A stretch of 39,639 nt of DNA from assembly GCA_902597385.1 (NCBI GenBank), contig CACJXQ010000014.1, positions 1 to 39,639 of the forward strand, written 5' to 3'. A model generated the notes under the pieces. It saw only the letters and a program-made list of their open reading frames with translations, was not told where the DNA came from and made no database searches. The translations under genes and the position numbers were made by a program. Every line of letters begins with the position of its first letter. Position 1 is the first letter of the stretch. The DNA comes from an uncultured Pseudomonadota bacterium (GTDB lineage Bacteria; Pseudomonadota; Gammaproteobacteria; Ga0077536). Positions 35,056 through 39,639 of the stretch are shown one piece after another.

Positions 35056-35826
35056 TTAGGTGTCAATAAGAATTGAAACAGGGGCATGATCGGATGGTTT
35101 CTCCCAGCCTCTAGGTGTTGCATCGACTGAAGACTCAGAGATATGCTCAATCAGATTGGCGCTGGCTAGGATCAAATCGATCCTCAAACCATGGTTTTTT
35201 CTGAAACTACCTCCCCGATAGTCCCACCAGGTGAAGGCGCTGGTATCCTCATCTATTTGTCTGAAGGTTTCGATAAGACCTAATTCCTTGAGGTCTTTAA
35301 GAAATCCTCTCTCCCTCTTGCTACATAAGGTTTTATCTTGCCACAGCACTGGATCGTGAACGTCTAAATCAGTGGGTGCTATATTAAAATCACCCAAGAC
35401 TATAATTTTTTTGAATGTTTTGTTTAGTTCTTTTATCCAGAGACAAAAAGCTTCCAACCAGTTTATCTTATAGTCAAATTTTTCTGAGCCGATCTCGCCA
35501 CCGTTTGGAACATAAATGTTTATTATCAATATTCCTTTCCACTCTACCGCTAAAACGCGCTTTTGTTCATCAGAAAATCTTGGTATCCGGTCGCTGATAA
35601 GTTCCGCATTCCCCTTAAAAAAAATGCAGACTCCGTTGTATGATTTTTGGCCGCTGTAGAAGACTTGATAACCTAGTTGATTAACAAAGTCCAAGGGAAA
35701 ATTTTGGTTTTGCACCTTTGTTTCTTGCAGCCCTAGAATATCTACGGGGTTACTCGAAAGCCATCTTTTAAGGTGTTCCTCCCGAGCTCTTATCGAATTG
35801 ACGTTCCAGCTGGCTATTTTGGCCAT
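35056..35826 (-). CDS. xthA: Exodeoxyribonuclease III
   Basis: AP endonuclease and 3'-5' exonuclease of base-excision repair. The start was set at 35826 (MAKIASWNVNSIRA): AAGGA lies 8 nt upstream and the product is 256 aa, while the longer open frame to 35928 overlaps moeB and has no family similarity. Catalytic residues are Glu35 in LQETK, Asp and Asn in LGDFNIAPTDLD, Asp in RIDLIL and Asp-His in SDHAP; TYR-containing INIYVPNGGE is also intact. It is the second ExoIII-family gene in the window. It follows moeB by 29 bp. Confidence 0.93.
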   Translation of the reverse strand: MAKIASWNVNSIRAREEHLKRWLSSNPVDILGLQETKVQNQNFPLDFVNQLGYQVFYSGQKSYNGVCIFFKGNAELISDRIPRFSDEQKRVLAVEWKGILIINIYVPNGGEIGSEKFDYKINWLEAFCLWIKELNKTFKKIIVLGDFNIAPTDLDVHDPVLWQDKTLCSKRERGFLKDLKELGLIETFRQIDEDTSAFTWWDYRGGSFRKNHGLRIDLILASANLIEHISESSVDATPRGWEKPSDHAPVSILIDT

Positions 35827-35855
35827 TTGATGTTTCCTTGAACTGTAAGTAACTC

Positions 35856-36617
35856 TTAGATAGGATTGGCTTTTGATCGCGAGCAGGCATTGCATTGTGG
35901 ATCTTTGCTCAAGGATACTGAATGCCACTCCATTGAGCTTGAATCTAAAAGCAGCAATCTCCCCTCTAGACTTTCCCCAAAGCCCACTATAAGTTTTAAG
36001 ACTTCCATTGCCTGGATACTGCCGATAATTCCTAAAAGAGGAGCAACTACTCCTGAGTCAGAGCATGACTCAGATTGCTCTGAAGTACCTCGGTTGTATA
36101 AACACTCGTAACAAGGACTGGCCGCAGTGGAGTTAAAAACCGATATCTGTCCCTCCAATCTTGTTGCCGCTCCAGACACTAGAGGTTTACCATGTTTTAT
36201 GCTCTGACGGTTAATGAAAAAACGACTCTCAAAGTTATCCGTCGCGTCTACAATTATATCGACATAGGACATCACTTGATTGAAACCCTCTTCATCCAAC
36301 ACCCTGTCGATGGTAGTAATTGTCGTATTGGGATTCAAGGCCATGAGGTTGCGTTTTGCTGATTCTACTTTTTTTTGCCCTATACGGTCTGTTGTATGAA
36401 CAATTTGTCGTTGCAAATTGGAAAGCTCAACATTGTCATCGTCTACTAATATTAAGTTGCCTACTCCTGCTGCTGCCAGATACATGCTAACGACAGATCC
36501 TAGTCCTCCTAGTCCTAACAAAAGAACTGACGACTCGATTAACTGTATCTGTCCAGCTATATCAATTTCGGGAAGTAAAATTTGCCTGCTATATCTTAGT
36601 AAGAGTTCGTCTTCCAC
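35856..36617 (-). CDS. moeB: ThiF/MoeB/HesA-family adenylyltransferase (MoeB)
   Basis: E1-like enzyme that adenylates the C-terminus of a small ubiquitin-like sulfur carrier (MoaD, ThiS). Rossmann ATP site LLGLGGLGSVVSMYLAAAGVG (about 33-53), NLQRQIVH with the conserved Arg, VDATDNFESRFFIN, and SGAATRLEGQ. Zinc-binding cysteines are paired as CYEC and CNAC near the C-terminus. At 253 aa without a rhodanese domain it fits MoeB. hemA-prfA-prmC-moeB is the order I recall from Pseudomonas, supporting MoeB over ThiF. Confidence 0.9.
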   Translation of the reverse strand: MEDELLLRYSRQILLPEIDIAGQIQLIESSVLLLGLGGLGSVVSMYLAAAGVGNLILVDDDNVELSNLQRQIVHTTDRIGQKKVESAKRNLMALNPNTTITTIDRVLDEEGFNQVMSYVDIIVDATDNFESRFFINRQSIKHGKPLVSGAATRLEGQISVFNSTAASPCYECLYNRGTSEQSESCSDSGVVAPLLGIIGSIQAMEVLKLIVGFGESLEGRLLLLDSSSMEWHSVSLSKDPQCNACSRSKANPI

Positions 36618-36642
36618 AATATCTTTCTCCAGTAGCTGCGGC

Positions 36643-37509
36643 CTAATGAGTTCTTTTTTGACCTTGGGTTACTCGCTCGTTTTTGTTTAAATCCTTAAAA
36701 GTTTGAACGGAGCTGAAGCCGGCGTCGTTGAATAAAGAGCGGACTCGTTCGCCCTGTAGAAATCCGTGCTCAACTAAAAGATGGCCGTCGGGTTTAAGAT
36801 AAATGCCTGAAGTCGAGATTATTCTCCTAAGATCAGAGAGTCCGTCCTCCTCCGCAAAAATGCTTCGTTCAGGTTCGGCTAGAATCTCTCGGTCTATCAG
36901 ATTGATCTCATCTCTTGAGACGTAAGGAGGGTTGGAAACGATCATTGATACACTGGACCTTGCCAATGCCGAATTCCAATTGGAAACAATGCAGTCAATA
37001 TTTTTCATTTTAAAATTCTTAAAGTTCTCTCTAGCAATTTGAATGGCGGTTTCTGAATTATCGACGGCAATTATTCGAGTACCCGGAAATTCGAAGCTGA
37101 TTGCGCCAGCGATCGCACCTGAGCCGGTCCCTAGATCAGCCACAATTTTTTGCTCGCATTCCCCGATTATTCCAAGACATCTTTCTACTAAAAGTTCGGT
37201 CTCTGGCCTGGGTATTAGCACTCCCTCGCAAACTTTAAAGTCCTGAGACCAGAAGCTTGCGGAACCTGTGAGATAAGCTACTGGTATGCCAGCGAGCCTT
37301 TTCTCGATTAAATGATCGAAGAGCTCCTCCTCCGCCGCCAGCAGTTTTTCTTCTAAGTTAACGTAAAGAAGTGTGCGAGAAATTTTAAGAACATGGCTTA
37401 AAATTAATTCGGCATCCAGTCGAGTATTTTCCATGGGCTGCAATTTTAGCGAGCCGGCTTCCAGTGCGGCCTTAATGGTGGTTTGCCTGGCATCCGTCAA
37501 TTTATTCAT
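36643..37509 (-). CDS. prmC: Peptide chain release factor N5-glutamine methyltransferase PrmC
   Basis: Methylates the glutamine of the GGQ motif of RF1 and RF2. The start was set at 37509 (MNKLTDARQ), overlapping the prfA stop by 8 nt, which gives 288 aa; the open frame to 37560 lies inside prfA. Motifs: the N-terminal helical domain with [31 protein letters not shown], the SAM site [11 protein letters not shown] and the catalytic NPPY in [13 protein letters not shown]. Translational coupling to its substrate gene prfA makes functional sense. Confidence 0.95.
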   Translation of the reverse strand: MNKLTDARQTTIKAALEAGSLKLQPMENTRLDAELILSHVLKISRTLLYVNLEEKLLAAEEELFDHLIEKRLAGIPVAYLTGSASFWSQDFKVCEGVLIPRPETELLVERCLGIIGECEQKIVADLGTGSGAIAGAISFEFPGTRIIAVDNSETAIQIARENFKNFKMKNIDCIVSNWNSALARSSVSMIVSNPPYVSRDEINLIDREILAEPERSIFAEEDGLSDLRRIISTSGIYLKPDGHLLVEHGFLQGERVRSLFNDAGFSSVQTFKDLNKNERVTQGQKRTH

Positions 37510-38587
37510 CGGAGAGTCTGGCCATCTGCTCAAGTTGGTGTTCCGAAGTGAGGGGCTCAATCAATAAAGTGAGATCCCCTTCCACAACCTGCTCAAGTTT
37601 ATAAAGCGTCAAATTAATTCGGTGATCTGTAACTCTACCCTGAGGGAAATTGTAAGTTCTAATTCTCTCAGATCTGTCTCCAGAACCGACTAAAGATTTT
37701 CGAGTATCCGCCTGCTTTGCCGTTTGTTTGTCCTTTTCTGACTTAAGGAGCTTAGCTTTAATCAGGCCCAAAGCCCTTGCTCTATTTTTGTGTTGGGATC
37801 TTTCTTCCTGGCATTCAACTACTATCCCTGAAGGCAGGTGGGTTATTCGAATGGCCGAGTCCGTTTTATTTACGTGTTGACCCCCAGCACCGGATGCTCG
37901 AAACGTATCTACTCTTAAATCACTATTAGAAACCTCAATTTCCTCAATCTCAGATACTTCTGGTAATACTGCTACTGTGCAGGCTGAGGTGTGTATTCTG
38001 CCTTGAGATTCTGTTTCTGGTACCCGTTGCACTCTATGCACGCCTGATTCAAATTTCATCCTAGAGAAAACTTGTTTACCTGAAATCTTAAGAATTACTT
38101 CTTTGTAGCCTCCTACCAAAGATTCGCTAGAGCTTATTAACTCGTGGTTCCAATCGGTGTCTTCGGCGAATTTCACATACATTCGTAGAAGTTCTCCCGC
38201 AAATAGGGCAGCTTCGTCTCCTCCCGTTCCGGCTCGAATCTCTAGGAAAATATTAGCATCGTCATTCGGATCGTTTGGAATTAGCAGTAGTTTCAGTTCG
38301 CCTTCAATACTAGGCAGTAAGGATTTTATCCTCTCAACTTCCTCGACCCCCAGTTCTTTTAAGTCTGGATCTCCGTCGGTTGTCAATTCGTGGGCCGTTT
38401 TAAGTTCACTTTGGAGATTTTCAAACCTCTCATAACATTCGACAACAGGAGTAATGTCAGAAAGTTCTTTGGACAGTTCTTTGAATCGATTTATATCATT
38501 AGCAGCATCTGGTTTGGAGAGAAGCTCATTAACTTGAAGCCTCCTCTTTGCCAAAGCGTCTAATTTTTTCACGAGTGATTTTTGCAC
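37502..38587 (-). CDS. prfA: Peptide chain release factor 1
   Basis: Terminates translation at UAA and UAG. The GGQ motif is in [14 protein letters not shown] (about residue 235), the substrate of PrmC. The codon-recognition tripeptide is PET in RVPETESQG, of the PxT type that defines RF1; RF2 would have SPF. The 361 aa length is standard. Start is GTG at 38587, 2 bp after the hemA stop. Part of hemA-prfA-prmC-moeB. Confidence 0.96.
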   Translation of the reverse strand: MQKSLVKKLDALAKRRLQVNELLSKPDAANDINRFKELSKELSDITPVVECYERFENLQSELKTAHELTTDGDPDLKELGVEEVERIKSLLPSIEGELKLLLIPNDPNDDANIFLEIRAGTGGDEAALFAGELLRMYVKFAEDTDWNHELISSSESLVGGYKEVILKISGKQVFSRMKFESGVHRVQRVPETESQGRIHTSACTVAVLPEVSEIEEIEVSNSDLRVDTFRASGAGGQHVNKTDSAIRITHLPSGIVVECQEERSQHKNRARALGLIKAKLLKSEKDKQTAKQADTRKSLVGSGDRSERIRTYNFPQGRVTDHRINLTLYKLEQVVEGDLTLLIEPLTSEHQLEQMARLSDE

Positions 38588-38589
38588 GG

Positions 38590-39639
38590 CTACTTGTTTT
38601 CTTTTTCTATATCAAGTAATTCAATGGCAATTTTTAGCGTTTCAGGATTATCCGCGTGTTTTCTCAGATATATGGTAGGTTTGTGCATAAGCTTTTTGCT
38701 AAGCTTGCGAGCCAGCTTTTCAAGCTCAACTTTTGCATTCGCACCCCTATCTAATGCTTTGCGCGATTGCGCAAGCTCGCCTTCAACTACCTTAAGATAT
38801 TTGTTTCTGTAATTTGCTATGGTGGTGCTTACGTCTTGTACTCGCATCCACTCTAGGTAATCAGATGCTTTGAAACTGACAATCTGTTCTGCCTCGATGG
38901 CCGCGTCGCGACGGGAATCTATATTTGATTCCACAATAGTTTTTAAGTCATCAACGGTATAAAGATAAGCAGATTCAAGCAAGCCCACTTCTCCGCTGAT
39001 ATTTCTCGGCACGCCTAAATCAACTAGAAAGATAGGTTTTTCACGTCTCTTTTTTACTGCTAGTTCGATGACATCTCGTTCAATTATTGGTGTTCTACTC
39101 GTCACGGAGGAAACGACAATATCCGACTTTGATATCTCTCTTGGTATGTCAGTTAATTCTACAATCCTTCCTTCGCAAATGTCGGCGATTTTCCTCGAGT
39201 TAGAAGCTGTTCTGTTGGCGATTACAACTTCTTTAATGTGGGATTGTTTCAAATGTTTAGCTACCAGGCCTATGGTCTCTCCAGCTCCTATGAGCAGAGC
39301 TGTAACGGAGTTCAAATTTCCATGTATTTGTTGGGCTAATTTGGTAGCCGCATAGGCTACAGAAACCGGCGAGCTCCCTATATCTGTTTTAGTGCGAATT
39401 AATTTTGATGTTGTGAAGGCTACTTGCATCAATTTATTAATCATTTTTCCCACTGTCCCTGCACGGACAGCTAACTGATGTGCTTTTTTTAGTTGGCCCA
39501 GGATTTGGGGCTCACCCAAAACCAAAGAGTCCAATCCACTCCCAACCCGTAACGTATGCCTAATGGCCTGTTCTCCCCGATAATTATAAAAATGGGGGGA
39601 TAAAACTCCTAAATCTAAATTCAGATAGTTGGACACCCA
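38590..39639 (-). CDS. hemA: Glutamyl-tRNA reductase, N-terminus outside the window
   Basis: Reduces glutamyl-tRNA to glutamate-1-semialdehyde, the first step of the C5 heme pathway. The frame is open to the last base of the window (final codons W-V-S-N-Y-L), so the start and the catalytic cysteine block lie beyond it. Visible are [15 protein letters not shown], the NADP site [40 protein letters not shown] and the C-terminal dimerisation helices with [10 protein letters not shown]. hemA starts the conserved hemA-prfA-prmC run. The other heme genes of the window (hemCDXY) lie 14 kb away on the opposite strand. Confidence 0.95.
   Translation of the reverse strand, partial: WVSNYLNLDLGVLSPHFYNYRGEQAIRHTLRVGSGLDSLVLGEPQILGQLKKAHQLAVRAGTVGKMINKLMQVAFTTSKLIRTKTDIGSSPVSVAYAATKLAQQIHGNLNSVTALLIGAGETIGLVAKHLKQSHIKEVVIANRTASNSRKIADICEGRIVELTDIPREISKSDIVVSSVTSRTPIIERDVIELAVKKRREKPIFLVDLGVPRNISGEVGLLESAYLYTVDDLKTIVESNIDSRRDAAIEAEQIVSFKASDYLEWMRVQDVSTTIANYRNKYLKVVEGELAQSRKALDRGANAKVELEKLARKLSKKLMHKPTIYLRKHADNPETLKIAIELLDIEKENK

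Overview
The window is ordinary chromosomal DNA of a gammaproteobacterium, roughly 40 % GC by eye and densely packed: genes often overlap by 4 nt, and only one clear intrinsic terminator was seen. I see no insertion sequence, prophage, tRNA, rRNA or CRISPR. The gene content (coaBC-algC-argB-pyrE, metX-metW, pilT-pilU, pyrR-pyrB-pyrC', hemCDXY, cytochrome c4 with divergent engB, hemA-prfA-prmC-moeB) and several local gene orders are those I recall from Pseudomonas and its relatives. The low GC, the compactness and a TRAP-type solute receptor would suit a streamlined aquatic lineage, but that is inference.

Layout. 1-5.6 kb: 3' part of coaBC, algC, argB (+), then a DUF4124-like secreted protein and pyrE (-), and a divergent exonuclease III-family gene in the place where Pseudomonas carries crc. 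5.6-9.5 kb (-): yggS-proC-yggT-metX-metW. 9.7-13.7 kb (+): three consecutive PilT/PilU-type retraction ATPases, then a small cupin and a small lipoprotein. 13.7-20.4 kb (-): gshB-tonB-ruvX-pyrR-pyrB-pyrC'-pyrK-like-trmB-like. 20.5-24.5 kb (+): hemC-hemD-hemX-hemY. 24.5-26.1 kb (-): a divergent phosphoribulokinase followed by an orphan ParA ATPase. 26.2-31.1 kb (+): msbA, uvrD and an orphan lipoprotein TRAP receptor. 31.2-34.3 kb (-): cytochrome c4, dsbA, pstS and cytochrome c5. 34.4-35.0 kb (+): engB. 35.1-39.6 kb (-): hemA (5' truncated by the window), prfA, prmC, moeB, xthA.

How the genes fit together. Pyrimidine synthesis is represented by pyrE, the PyrB/PyrC' aspartate transcarbamoylase pair, PyrR and a PyrK-like flavoprotein. 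Tetrapyrrole synthesis is represented by hemA at one end and hemCDXY in the middle. Twitching motility is represented by the triple retraction-ATPase set. Periplasmic and respiratory functions are represented by DsbA and cytochromes c4 and c5. A PstS with a PHO-box-like direct repeat upstream suggests a phosphate-starvation response.

No single spectacular new system is obvious. The parts most worth a second look are the divergent phosphoribulokinase-ParA pair without RuBisCO, the third PilT-like ATPase, the catalytically intact exonuclease at the crc position, the PyrK-like subunit attached to a pyrBC' operon, and the PHO-box-like site. No gene-free stretch exceeds 300 bases; the longest (31724-31928, about 205 bp) holds a terminator and a promoter-like sequence.
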